A DNA stretch of 7,926 nucleotides from Bacillota bacterium (GTDB taxonomy: Bacteria; Bacillota; Dethiobacteria; DTU022). Made by a program: the position numbers and the translations under genes. This document shows positions 1 through 6,442 of the stretch, one piece after another. The stretch spans positions 1 to 7,926 of the forward strand of contig JAAZHP010000305.1 in NCBI GenBank assembly GCA_012510625.1, in the 5' to 3' direction. Every line of letters begins with the position of its first letter. Within the stretch, counting starts at the first letter, position 1. The notes beneath the pieces were generated by a model. That model was not told the DNA's origin, made no database searches, and worked only from the letters and a program-made list of their open reading frames with translations.

Positions 1-5
1 AGCAA

Positions 6-43
6 CCGGCCTGTTCAGGCCGGTCATGACCGGCCCCTACAAC
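6..43. repeat. Overlapping palindromes at window edge (REP-like)
   Basis: Two perfect palindromes overlap here. CCGGCCTG (6-13) pairs with CAGGCCGG (16-23), and GGCCGGTCA-TGACCGGCC spans 18-35. They share the 18-23 arm, so the two hairpins are mutually exclusive. The block ends in GCCCCTACAA (33-42), the same ten bases that end the separate hairpin at 172-181. A GC-rich palindrome ending in a shared tail, twice within 181 bp of non-coding DNA, suggests a dispersed intergenic repeat rather than a gene-specific signal. No T-run follows on either strand, so a terminator is unlikely. Confidence 0.5.
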
Positions 44-103
44 TGTAACCGTTACTATAACCTTTTATAGCAATTTACATCTAACTCAAAGAAGCAACAT
101 AAA

Positions 104-126
104 GGGCTGTCATTCTGGGACAGCCC
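104..126 (-). terminator. Possible terminator of the ErcA-kinase-regulator operon
   Basis: GGGCTGTC (104-111) and GACAGCCC (119-126) form a perfect 8-bp stem with a 7-base loop, about 55 bp past the response regulator stop codon. Read on the minus strand, the stem is followed by TTTATGTTGCTTC, which is only a weak T-tract. Position and stem fit an operon end, but the poor T-run makes this a moderate call. It could instead belong to the palindromic repeats around it. Confidence 0.42.
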
Positions 127-153
127 CATATATTAATCCCCGGTTGTTATACT

Positions 154-181
154 GGGCGGGCATGGAAGCCCGCCCCTACAA
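154..181. repeat. GC-rich hairpin repeat next to regulator stop codon
   Basis: GGGCGGGC (154-161) and GCCCGCCC (168-175) form a perfect 8-bp stem with a 6-base loop. The tail GCCCCTACAA (172-181) abuts the response regulator stop codon and matches the tail of the palindrome block at 33-42. No T-run follows on the minus strand. It may stabilise the 3' end of the operon mRNA, but I read it mainly as a second copy of a short palindromic intergenic repeat. Confidence 0.5.
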
Positions 182-1684
182 TTATTCCTGCTTTGTTTTC
201 TCGAGGTAGTAGCGCAGCGCCCGCGGGGTAATTTTGAGCAGCTCCGCCGCCTTGACCTGGTTCCCGTATGTAGTCTCCAGGGCCTGCTCAATGACCCGCC
301 CGGCCGCTCTCTCCCTCCAAGATTTCAGATCTTCCTGGAAAGCGGCAAAATCAAACCCTTCCTTCAGGTCAACACCTGCCGTGAGCAGCTCTTCGAATTG
401 CTCCAGTAAACGGCAAAGCTTCTCTCTCTGCGGGTGAGCCCGGAAAAAGATTGTTTCTTCGGCAGCGGCGCTCTCCGCCGGGGGATCTCCCGGCGGCATC
501 TCTGTCTCATTCTTCACGCCGCCCGTTCTGATCCGCGGCGGGAGCTCATCGGGTCCGATCAATTGTCCCTTGCTCATAAGAACGGCCTGGGCCACGGTGT
601 TGGCCAGCTCCCGGATATTGCCCGGCCAGCTGTGCTGCTGCAATATCTCCATGGCCTCATTGGAAAATTTCTTGGGGGGCATCCCTCTCTCCACGGTCTC
701 TTTCTCCAGAAAATAATTGACATAAATCGGTATATCCTCGGCCCTCTCGCGCAGCGGCGGAATATACAGGGAGGCCACGTCGAGCCTGTAAAAAAGGTCT
801 TCCCGGAACCTGTCCTCTTCCACCCGGGCGGCCAGATCGGCGTTCGTCGCCGCAATGACGCGCACATCCACCTTGCAGAGCTCTTCGCCTCCCACCCGTA
901 AAAACTCGCCCGTCTCCAGGACGCGGAGCAGCTTGATCTGGATGGCGGGGCTGGCCGAATCGATCTCGTCAAGAAAGAGCGTCCCCTTGTGGGCCATTTC
1001 AAAGATGCCCTTTTTCTTGCTGGTGGCTCCGGTAAAGGAGCCTTTCTCATGGCCGAAGAGTTCGCTTTCCAGCAGCGTCTCGGTAAAGGCTCCGCAGTTG
1101 AAGGCCAGGAATGGGCGCTCGCTGCGGTGGCTGACGGAATGAATGTAGCGGGCCAGGACCTCTTTCCCCGTCCCCGTCTCCCCCTGGATCAAAACTGTAA
1201 TATTTTTTTTCGCTATTTTCTGGGCGGCGGCAACCAGGTTAAGCATTTTTTTATTTTTGCCGACCACGAATCCGAGATCCTTGTGAGAAATCGATAACCT
1301 CTCCAGCTCGGCGCGCACATCAAGGGCCCTTTCAATCAGTCTCTCCATCTCCTCGATATCGCCGAAGGGCTTCTCTACGTAATCGAAGGCGCCGGACTGG
1401 ATCGCCTCCACCGCCGACTTTACCGTGGAGTAGCCGGTGATGATGATCACTTCGCAGGCCGGCTGCACTTTCTTGATCTCGCGCAGAATCTCCAGGCCGT
1501 TAAGATCGGGAAGTTTCAGGTCGACCAGGGCCACATTGAAGCGGTGCTGTTTAAGCAGGTCCAGCGCCTGGCGCCCGCTGTTTGCCGGTGTAACCCGGTA
1601 GCCTTTTTTCTGCAGCAGGTAGGAGAAAAAATTGCAGACCTCCTGCTCATCATCCACGACCAGAAAGTGCGGTACAGCTGTCAC
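182..1684 (-). CDS. NtrC-family sigma-54-dependent response regulator
   Basis: A 500-residue transcriptional activator with the full NtrC order. The receiver domain (about 5-120) has acidic residues D11 and D12, probable phospho-acceptor D55, T83 and K105. The AAA+ sigma-54 activation domain (about 138-385) has Walker A GETGTGKE (168-175), a GSFTGA loop (215-220) in place of GAFTGA, Walker B LFLDEID (236-242), arginine-finger region FREDLFYRLD (293-302) and WPGNIREL (353-360). A C-terminal Fis-type helix-turn-helix lies at about 463-500 (GNQVKAAELL, RALRYYL). I start it at GTG 1684 because GGGAGG (1698-1693) lies 8 bases upstream, and an ATG at 1744 would add 20 basic residues overlapping the kinase gene. 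Only four bases separate it from the kinase stop codon, so the two are almost certainly co-translated partners. It should act with RpoN; the sigma-54 promoter at 7581-7597 is a plausible target (inference). Confidence 0.93.
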   Translation of the reverse strand: MTAVPHFLVVDDEQEVCNFFSYLLQKKGYRVTPANSGRQALDLLKQHRFNVALVDLKLPDLNGLEILREIKKVQPACEVIIITGYSTVKSAVEAIQSGAFDYVEKPFGDIEEMERLIERALDVRAELERLSISHKDLGFVVGKNKKMLNLVAAAQKIAKKNITVLIQGETGTGKEVLARYIHSVSHRSERPFLAFNCGAFTETLLESELFGHEKGSFTGATSKKKGIFEMAHKGTLFLDEIDSASPAIQIKLLRVLETGEFLRVGGEELCKVDVRVIAATNADLAARVEEDRFREDLFYRLDVASLYIPPLRERAEDIPIYVNYFLEKETVERGMPPKKFSNEAMEILQQHSWPGNIRELANTVAQAVLMSKGQLIGPDELPPRIRTGGVKNETEMPPGDPPAESAAAEETIFFRAHPQREKLCRLLEQFEELLTAGVDLKEGFDFAAFQEDLKSWRERAAGRVIEQALETTYGNQVKAAELLKITPRALRYYLEKTKQE

Positions 1685-1688
1685 CCGA

Positions 1689-3422
1689 TCAACCTCCCTC
1701 TTCCCGCGGCGGCTCGCCGGCGGCCGCCGCCTCTTTTTTCTCATTGTTGTTATCGTTGTTGTAGGCCTTGTCCAGGGGCAGGATCAGGCTGAAGGTGCTT
1801 CCCTTCCCGGCGGCGCTGTCCACGTCTATAACCCCCCCGTGAGATTGGGCAATTCCCAGGCTGACCGAGAGTCCCAGCCCCGTTCCCCGGCCAACCCGCT
1901 TGGTAGTAAAGAAGGGATTGAACACATGCGGCAGATCTTCATCATCGATCCCGCTTCCGTTATCTCTTACATGCACCGCCACAACCTTGCCCGAAGAGCA
2001 GGTTTCGATGACAATTTTCCCCTTCTCCCCGTTACCCTCGAGCAGCGCCTTGCTTTCGATGGCATCCTTGGCATTGAGCAGCAGGTTGATGATGACCTGT
2101 TCCAGACCCTGCTCGTTGCCCAGCAGCAGCGGCAGCTCCGGCGCCAGTTTTACCACCAGATCGATGTTGCTTTTCTCGATCTGGTACGATAGCAGGCTCA
2201 GGGCGCTCTCCACGACCTTGTTCAAATTGATCTCTTCAAAAGTGTATTCTTCCTGGCGGGAAAAAGTAAGCAGGTTCTGGATAATCCGCTGGCAGCGCAT
2301 GCCGCTGTTCCTGATATCCTTGATCAGCTGGTAGTGGGGGTTTGAAGGATCAGTCTCCCGGAGCAGCAGCTGCGAATTTCCCACTATGGCCGTAAGCGGG
2401 CTGTTCAGCTCGTGGGCCACTCCCGCGGACATCTCCCCCATGGAGACAAACTTGATTGAATCGACAAAGCGGGTTACATCCTTGGCGTAATAGGTCACGC
2501 CGTAAGGCTCGTTATCCCCGGTATAAGCCGGGTAGGCGAAAATGTCGAGGACCCGGTTATAGCGTGTCCGCGACTGCAGGTAAGCCGTCTTCTGGGTACG
2601 GAAGACCTGGTCGGCCAGGCAGGGGTTGCACTTTGATTCGCGCCCGTAAAAAAGACGGTAGCATTTCTGGCCCAGAATGTCCTCTTCGGACATGGTAAAA
2701 AAGTCCATCACCGCCTGGTTCACCCTTTGGACCCGGCAATCACGGTTGATAAAAACAAGCAGGTCGGTCACTGCAGAAAAGGTGATCTCCCACTCCCGCT
2801 TGTGCTGCCAGACCTCGTTGTAAAGGCGGGCATTCTCCAGGACCACCGCCAGCTGGTCGGCAACCTGCTCCAGGAAAAGAAGGTCGCTCTGGTCAAATCC
2901 CTGATCGCAGATCACCTCCAGCACCCCGATGACCTTTTCTTTAACCAAAAGCGGGATCAGGACCATGGCGGGAAGCCCTTCGCCGGCATCACCCGGCGTC
3001 TCCGTCTCCCGGTGATCGACGAGGATCGTTTTTTTCTCGCTGAGGACCTGCCAGAAGGATTCAGTAGCCTTCTCCCCCTTTTGCGCCTCCGCCTCTCCGC
3101 TCTCCTTATCCCTGTCCGCGGCGCCGCTTTCGTGGTTGGTTACAAAAACAGTGCGGTTTACAAGGGTTCCCTTGTCAATAACATAAAGGCTGAGCGTATC
3201 AAACGAAACCACCGCCTGCATCTTGGGGATTACGCTCTCAATGATCTCCTGGAAGGACATCTCAATGCCGATCCCCTTGGCCAGCTGGTTGATGATCTCG
3301 AGCTGGATGTTCCGCCGCGTGGTTTCGTAGATCTTCTTTTTCAGCTCCACGTAATATGATTTTTTAGAGCTGTGAATCCCCGTCAGCTTCTCAATCAGCG
3401 CTTTTTTGTTTTTTATAACCAT
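1689..3422 (-). CDS. Soluble GAF-PAS sensor histidine kinase
   Basis: A 577-residue kinase with no membrane segment or signal peptide, so it should sense a cytoplasmic signal. Domains in order: a short basic N-terminal helix; GAF-like domain (about 50-200) with a charged, low-complexity loop near 98-122; PAS domain (about 212-318) carrying C254, C265 and C268 (C-x10-C-x2-C); HisKA dimerisation domain with phospho-acceptor H337 in HELNSPL; and HATPase_c with N-box INLLLNAKDAI (445-455), G1 DNGSGI (487-492), FNPFF (501-505) and GRGTGLGLS (511-519). The tail after 552 is acidic and Asn-rich. I prefer ATG 3422 over GTG 3431: the AAGG motif sits 9 bases before the ATG but directly abuts the GTG. 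It lies 20 bp after the ErcA-like gene and 4 bp before the regulator gene, which is its likely phosphorylation partner. The ligand is unknown. Confidence 0.92.
   Translation of the reverse strand: MVIKNKKALIEKLTGIHSSKKSYYVELKKKIYETTRRNIQLEIINQLAKGIGIEMSFQEIIESVIPKMQAVVSFDTLSLYVIDKGTLVNRTVFVTNHESGAADRDKESGEAEAQKGEKATESFWQVLSEKKTILVDHRETETPGDAGEGLPAMVLIPLLVKEKVIGVLEVICDQGFDQSDLLFLEQVADQLAVVLENARLYNEVWQHKREWEITFSAVTDLLVFINRDCRVQRVNQAVMDFFTMSEEDILGQKCYRLFYGRESKCNPCLADQVFRTQKTAYLQSRTRYNRVLDIFAYPAYTGDNEPYGVTYYAKDVTRFVDSIKFVSMGEMSAGVAHELNSPLTAIVGNSQLLLRETDPSNPHYQLIKDIRNSGMRCQRIIQNLLTFSRQEEYTFEEINLNKVVESALSLLSYQIEKSNIDLVVKLAPELPLLLGNEQGLEQVIINLLLNAKDAIESKALLEGNGEKGKIVIETCSSGKVVAVHVRDNGSGIDDEDLPHVFNPFFTTKRVGRGTGLGLSVSLGIAQSHGGVIDVDSAAGKGSTFSLILPLDKAYNNDNNNEKKEAAAAGEPPREEGG
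1693..1698 (-). promoter_or_regulatory. Ribosome binding site fixing the regulator start
   Basis: GGGAGG on the minus strand lies 8 bases before GTG 1684 and overlaps the last codons of the kinase gene. It is the only good Shine-Dalgarno site near the regulator start. It therefore decides for the GTG over the longer ATG reading at 1744. Confidence 0.75.
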
Positions 3423-3442
3423 ACCGCTCACCCTTGTTTGCG

Positions 3443-4591
3443 CTAAAGTGCCGAGCGAAAAATTTCAATGATATCGGTGACATCGGCATCCCGCGGGTTG
3501 GTGATGAAACAGGCATCCTTGATCGCGTTTTCGCTTAACTCGGGCAGCACATCTTCGGGCAGCCCCAGCTCGGCCAGGCCCGAAGGGATGCCCACGTCCT
3601 GGGCCAGTTCCCAGACCATGGCTATGGCTTTCTCCGCGGCCTCACGGGGGGTCATATGCTCCACCCGCGCCCCCATGGTCGCGGCAATGCGCACATACTT
3701 GTCGATGGAGGCAAGCATATTGAAGCGCATTACATGCGGCAGGATAATGGCGCTAATCTCGCCGATGGGCAGATCCAGCAGCCCCCCCACCTGGTGGGTC
3801 ATGGCATGAGCCAGCCCGAGAACGGCATTGGAGAAAGCAATTCCGGCATGCAGGCTCGCCTTGCCCATGGCCTCCTTGGCCCCTTCATCGACCTGGCTGG
3901 CCACAGAGGCGCGCAGGTTGCGCGAGATGAGCTCGATGGCATGCAGCGCATGTATATCGGTCATATCGGTCGCCGCCAGGGAGAGATAGGCTTCTATGGC
4001 ATGGCTCAGCGCCTCCATGCCCGTCTGGGCGGTGACCCGGCTGTCAATGGTGGAGAGGATCAGCGGGTCGGTGATGGAAATATCGGGCACCAGCGATTTT
4101 GAGATAATGGTCATCTTTATCTTGCGCTCGCTATCGGCTATAATTGAAAACTGGGACACCTCGGAACCCGAACCGGAAGTGGAAGGGACCACAATTAGCG
4201 GCGGCAAGGGATTTTTAATGAGGTCAATCCCTTCATAATCCTGGATTCTCCCCTTGTTCGTGGAGAGGGTCGCCACCGCCTTGGCGGCATCGATGGTGCT
4301 GCCGCCGCCGATAGCCAGCACCGCGTCGCAGCCATACTCCGCGTAAAGCCGGGCTCCCTCTTCCACTTCGTAGTCGCGCGGGTTGGCGGAAAAACCGGAC
4401 CAGATCTGGTAATCCAGCTCCGCCTCTTCCAGGAAAGGCAGCGCTTTCTCAACCCACCGGTGCCGGATGACCCCCCTGTCAGCAACGAGAAAAACCCTGG
4501 ACGAGCCCAGGCGGCTGCAACATTCGCCCACCTGGTTCAAAGCACCCTTGCCGAAAATTATTTCCGGGGCCATAAATTTGCTGATATACAT
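3443..4591 (-). CDS. ErcA-like iron-containing alcohol dehydrogenase homologue
   Basis: A 382-residue group III (iron-containing) alcohol dehydrogenase fold protein of normal family length. The N-terminal NAD-binding half has GGGS (95-98) within AIGGGSTIDAAKA, and PSTSGSGSEVSQF (136-148). The C-terminal half should bind the metal. Known family ligands are Asp, His, His, His; here the matching positions read E193, H197, H262 and I276 (DLPIGE where relatives have DLPHGE), so two of four ligands are changed. The SQFSII and SLAATDMTD stretches recall ErcA, the alcohol-dehydrogenase-like protein encoded beside a sensor kinase gene in the Pseudomonas aeruginosa ethanol-oxidation network; this match is from memory. 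The protein heads an operon with a histidine kinase and a sigma-54 regulator. A regulatory or sensing role is therefore at least as likely as catalysis. An active alcohol or aldehyde oxidoreductase remains possible. The start is ATG 4591, with a weak GGA-rich upstream site. Confidence 0.88.
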   Translation of the reverse strand: MYISKFMAPEIIFGKGALNQVGECCSRLGSSRVFLVADRGVIRHRWVEKALPFLEEAELDYQIWSGFSANPRDYEVEEGARLYAEYGCDAVLAIGGGSTIDAAKAVATLSTNKGRIQDYEGIDLIKNPLPPLIVVPSTSGSGSEVSQFSIIADSERKIKMTIISKSLVPDISITDPLILSTIDSRVTAQTGMEALSHAIEAYLSLAATDMTDIHALHAIELISRNLRASVASQVDEGAKEAMGKASLHAGIAFSNAVLGLAHAMTHQVGGLLDLPIGEISAIILPHVMRFNMLASIDKYVRIAATMGARVEHMTPREAAEKAIAMVWELAQDVGIPSGLAELGLPEDVLPELSENAIKDACFITNPRDADVTDIIEIFRSAL

Positions 4592-4710
4592 TACTATTCC
4601 ATTCCTTCGCTATTATTAGGCAAGAAGGAATTAAGTAAATCTAAAATTAAATCTATAATGTTTTAATGTTTCTACGAAGATGGGCAAAAATCCTTTTTTC
4701 TCTCATTTCC
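4592..4710 (-). promoter_or_regulatory. AT-rich leader of the ErcA-kinase-regulator operon
   Basis: These 119 bases separate the FNT terminator (4711-4744) from the ErcA-like start codon, so the operon promoter should lie here. The stretch is strongly AT-rich in the middle (4620-4670), with several TATAAT-like options such as TATAGA. I cannot pick a convincing -35/-10 pair. I see no GG-N10-GC sigma-54 motif, which argues for a housekeeping promoter. Confidence 0.35.
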
Positions 4711-4744
4711 CCCAAAAGGAAAGCCCCGGCACATCGCCGGGGCT
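4711..4744 (-). terminator. Terminator after the second FNT channel gene
   Basis: AGCCCCGGC (4722-4730) and GCCGGGGCT (4736-4744) form a perfect 9-bp GC-rich stem with a 5-base loop, 49 bp past the FNT stop codon. On the minus strand it continues TTCCTTTTGG, an interrupted T-tract. It separates FNT transcription from the downstream ErcA operon, giving that operon its own promoter. On the plus strand no T-run follows. Confidence 0.72.
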
Positions 4745-4793
4745 GTGTTGATAGAATGTTCCGGAGACTGTTCGCTTAACGCATAACCTGCAA

Positions 4794-5870
4794 CTAAGCC
4801 CTGCCCTTGACGGAAACACTCTTGGCGGCAGCAGGTTTCAGGTATGCACCCCAGTAAACGGTAGCTACGAAAATCACGCCGCCGATAAGGTTGCCGATGG
4901 TAACCGGGATCAGGTTGTTCAGGAAAAATCCCTTCATGGTCAGGCCTTCAATAACCGCAGGATTAAGCAGCTCCTGCAGGGCAGCCTGATTTTTCAGGGC
5001 CAGGCCCATGGGAATGAAGTACATGTTGGCGATACTGTGCTCAAAGCCGGCGGCAACAAATGCGGCAATGGGAATCATGATCGCCAGGATTTTGCCAATG
5101 ACATCGCGGCCGGCATTGGAGAGCCAGACCGCCAGGCAAACCAGCCAGTTGCAGAAGATGCCGCGGAAAAGCGCTTCCGCCCATGGCAGAGAAGCCTTTG
5201 ATGCCGCAATATTCACCGCCCGGGCGCCGATGGCGCCGCCGTTGGCTTTCCAGATACCGGAGTAGTAGAAGAGGAAGACTACCAACAGGGATCCCACAAA
5301 ATTAAAGAGATAAACCCAAAACCAGTTGGTTAGAACCTGCTTGCCCGTTACCTTCTTCTCGAGATAACCGGTGAAAATAAGGTTGTTGCCGGTAAAGAGC
5401 TCCGCTCCGGCAAGTATAACCAGGATCAGGCCTATGGAGAAGGAAATCCCCCCAACCAGCCGGGTGAGCCCATCGCCGATAAATGCGGCCAGGTCATTGG
5501 TAATAATGGTAAACATGATCGCACCGAGAGCGATATAGGCGCCTGCCAGAATGGCCAGCCACGCCAGTGAAGGCATGCCCGTATTGGCCTTTTTTTCAGC
5601 CACGCCGACCATGGTCTTGGCCAGCTCCGGGGGAGGGCTGCAGGAGACAACCGGTGTAACCGGGGGATTCGGCGCCGGAGCCGGGGAAGGAGCGCTTGAA
5701 TTGATGTTCAGCTCCACGCCCCCGGGGCATTCCTTCCGCATTTCGGCGGTGCAGCCGATCTTCTTTAGAAAATCAGGATTTACCGGCTGGTTGAACGCAG
5801 CCAATTCACAGTATAAAACAGAACCATTGCCTGTGCTGTACGTCTTTAAAAACTGGCACTTGTCAGCCAT
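4794..5870 (-). CDS. FNT-family formate channel with N-terminal 4-Cys domain
   Basis: A 358-residue inner-membrane protein of the formate/nitrite transporter family, which moves formate, nitrite, hydrosulfide or related small anions as a pentamer. The core (about 83-345) has six hydrophobic segments, the LFTGNN loop motif (158-163), NWLVCLAVW (241-249), GFEHSIANM with the conserved pore His H278 (275-283), and NLIPVTIGN (319-327). These motifs are closest to FocA and FdhC, so formate is the best guess for substrate. Ahead of the usual fold lies an extra domain (1-49) with C5, C21, C40 and C48, followed by a Pro/Ala/Ser-rich linker (58-80). Typical FNT proteins are about 280 residues and lack this. 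The FNT N terminus is cytoplasmic, so the domain should face the cytosol. The ATG at 5870 has AAAGGAGG 7 bases upstream. It has its own leader and terminator, and a close paralogue lies at 6443-7531. Confidence 0.93.
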   Translation of the reverse strand: MADKCQFLKTYSTGNGSVLYCELAAFNQPVNPDFLKKIGCTAEMRKECPGGVELNINSSAPSPAPAPNPPVTPVVSCSPPPELAKTMVGVAEKKANTGMPSLAWLAILAGAYIALGAIMFTIITNDLAAFIGDGLTRLVGGISFSIGLILVILAGAELFTGNNLIFTGYLEKKVTGKQVLTNWFWVYLFNFVGSLLVVFLFYYSGIWKANGGAIGARAVNIAASKASLPWAEALFRGIFCNWLVCLAVWLSNAGRDVIGKILAIMIPIAAFVAAGFEHSIANMYFIPMGLALKNQAALQELLNPAVIEGLTMKGFFLNNLIPVTIGNLIGGVIFVATVYWGAYLKPAAAKSVSVKGRA

Positions 5871-5936
5871 TGTTTGACCTCCTTTTACTGCATTAATTGC
5901 TGTGTTTTCTCTGTTTTTTGCTTAGTCTCCGAAATC

Positions 5937-5952
5937 TGCAAGCTGGATCCCC
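5937..5952 (-). promoter_or_regulatory. Weak sigma-54 promoter candidate for second FNT gene
   Basis: On the minus strand GGGGATCCAGCTTGCA has the obligatory GG and GC at the right 10-base spacing and an exact TTGCA at -12. The -24 half (GGGGAT against TGGCAC) is poor. A start near 5925 would leave about 55 bases to the ATG. The interest comes mainly from the much better sigma-54 site in front of the paralogue; alone it would be unconvincing. Confidence 0.3.
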
Positions 5953-6066
5953 GGTATCCTCATCTCCTTTTCACCGTTCTCGCTTTTTGCGGGCAGCTCC
6001 GCAAACTGCTCCACAAGATTTGATTATTCGCTGAGAAGCCCGTAAATTCCTTTTTTCACAAGCGCC

Positions 6067-6104
6067 AAAAAATTAAAAAAAGGCTCCGCATTGTTTACGG
6101 AGCC
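6067..6104 (-). terminator. Rho-independent terminator after the small 4-Cys gene
   Basis: GGCTCCG (6082-6088) and CGGAGCC (6098-6104) form a perfect 7-bp stem with a 9-base loop. On the minus strand it runs straight into TTTTTTTAATTTTTT. It lies about 30 bp past the stop codon of the 83-residue protein. It ends the first FNT operon and separates it from the second FNT gene. Confidence 0.87.
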
Positions 6105-6134
6105 GCATTACCATGTTGAGTGCCCTAAATAAGG

Positions 6135-6386
6135 TTACAGTTCAGAAGCAGCTTTTTGCTCTTGCGTAGCAGCTTTTTTTCCTTCAAGGATATCGGGAAC
6201 CAGCCCGTAGCCCAGGTTGCTCTCCATAATTTTTTTACAGGTGGCTCTCTGGGCGATGGTGCAGCCGCACTGTTTCGCCTCTTCTTTACTCAGCTGCTTC
6301 GCAAAAGCGCCGGCGCTGCAAAACATAACCCAGCCGTTTAAACCCTGGTATTCTTTCCAGTGCAGGCATTGAACCAATTTTTCCAT
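6135..6386 (-). CDS. Small stand-alone 4-Cys protein, homologue of FNT N-domain
   Basis: An 83-residue soluble protein I cannot assign to a named family. It has no signal peptide or membrane segment. Its cysteines C7, C23, C42 and C50 have the spacing C-x15-C-x18-C-x7-C, identical to the N-terminal domains of both flanking FNT channels; an extra C40 makes a CGC. Other shared positions are W/L-K-x-Y after the first Cys (HWKEY), an aromatic residue before the second, AF three residues after the second, and GCT-x3-R-x2-C at the end. The tail (about 57-83) is Lys/Ala/Glu/Gln-rich and probably flexible. GGGAG lies 9 bases before ATG 6386. It sits 56 bp after the first FNT gene and just before a terminator, so it is probably co-transcribed with that channel. 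A metal- or Fe-S-binding partner of the channels is the obvious hypothesis, but no function is shown. Confidence 0.82.
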   Translation of the reverse strand: MEKLVQCLHWKEYQGLNGWVMFCSAGAFAKQLSKEEAKQCGCTIAQRATCKKIMESNLGYGLVPDILEGKKAATQEQKAASEL

Positions 6387-6442
6387 TGCATGTCACTCCC
6401 TTCCGGCTCAGTTCCCCCTGCAGGCAAACATTTAACATGCAT

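Noticed and set aside
434..901. 155-codon plus-strand open frame antisense to the regulator
   Set aside because: It lies wholly inside the AAA+ and linker coding region, with no recognisable domain or ribosome binding site.
1685..1744. Longer response regulator starting at ATG 1744
   Set aside because: It adds 20 mostly basic residues that overlap the kinase coding end in another frame. GTG 1684 has GGGAGG at ideal distance, and receiver domains usually begin within about 10 residues of the start.
2727..3359. 210-codon plus-strand open frame antisense to the kinase gene
   Set aside because: The minus-strand frame has complete kinase domains. The plus-strand translation has no recognisable motif and is a shadow of codon bias.
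3423..3431. Kinase start at GTG 3431
   Set aside because: The AAGG motif directly abuts this GTG, leaving no room for ribosome binding. ATG 3422 has it 9 bases away. The difference is only three residues.
5922..6014. A 30-codon open frame (GTG 6014 to TAA 5922, minus strand) in the second FNT leader
   Set aside because: It has no ribosome binding site and overlaps the candidate sigma-54 motif. Its translation resembles nothing I know. It could be a remnant or leader peptide, but support is too thin.
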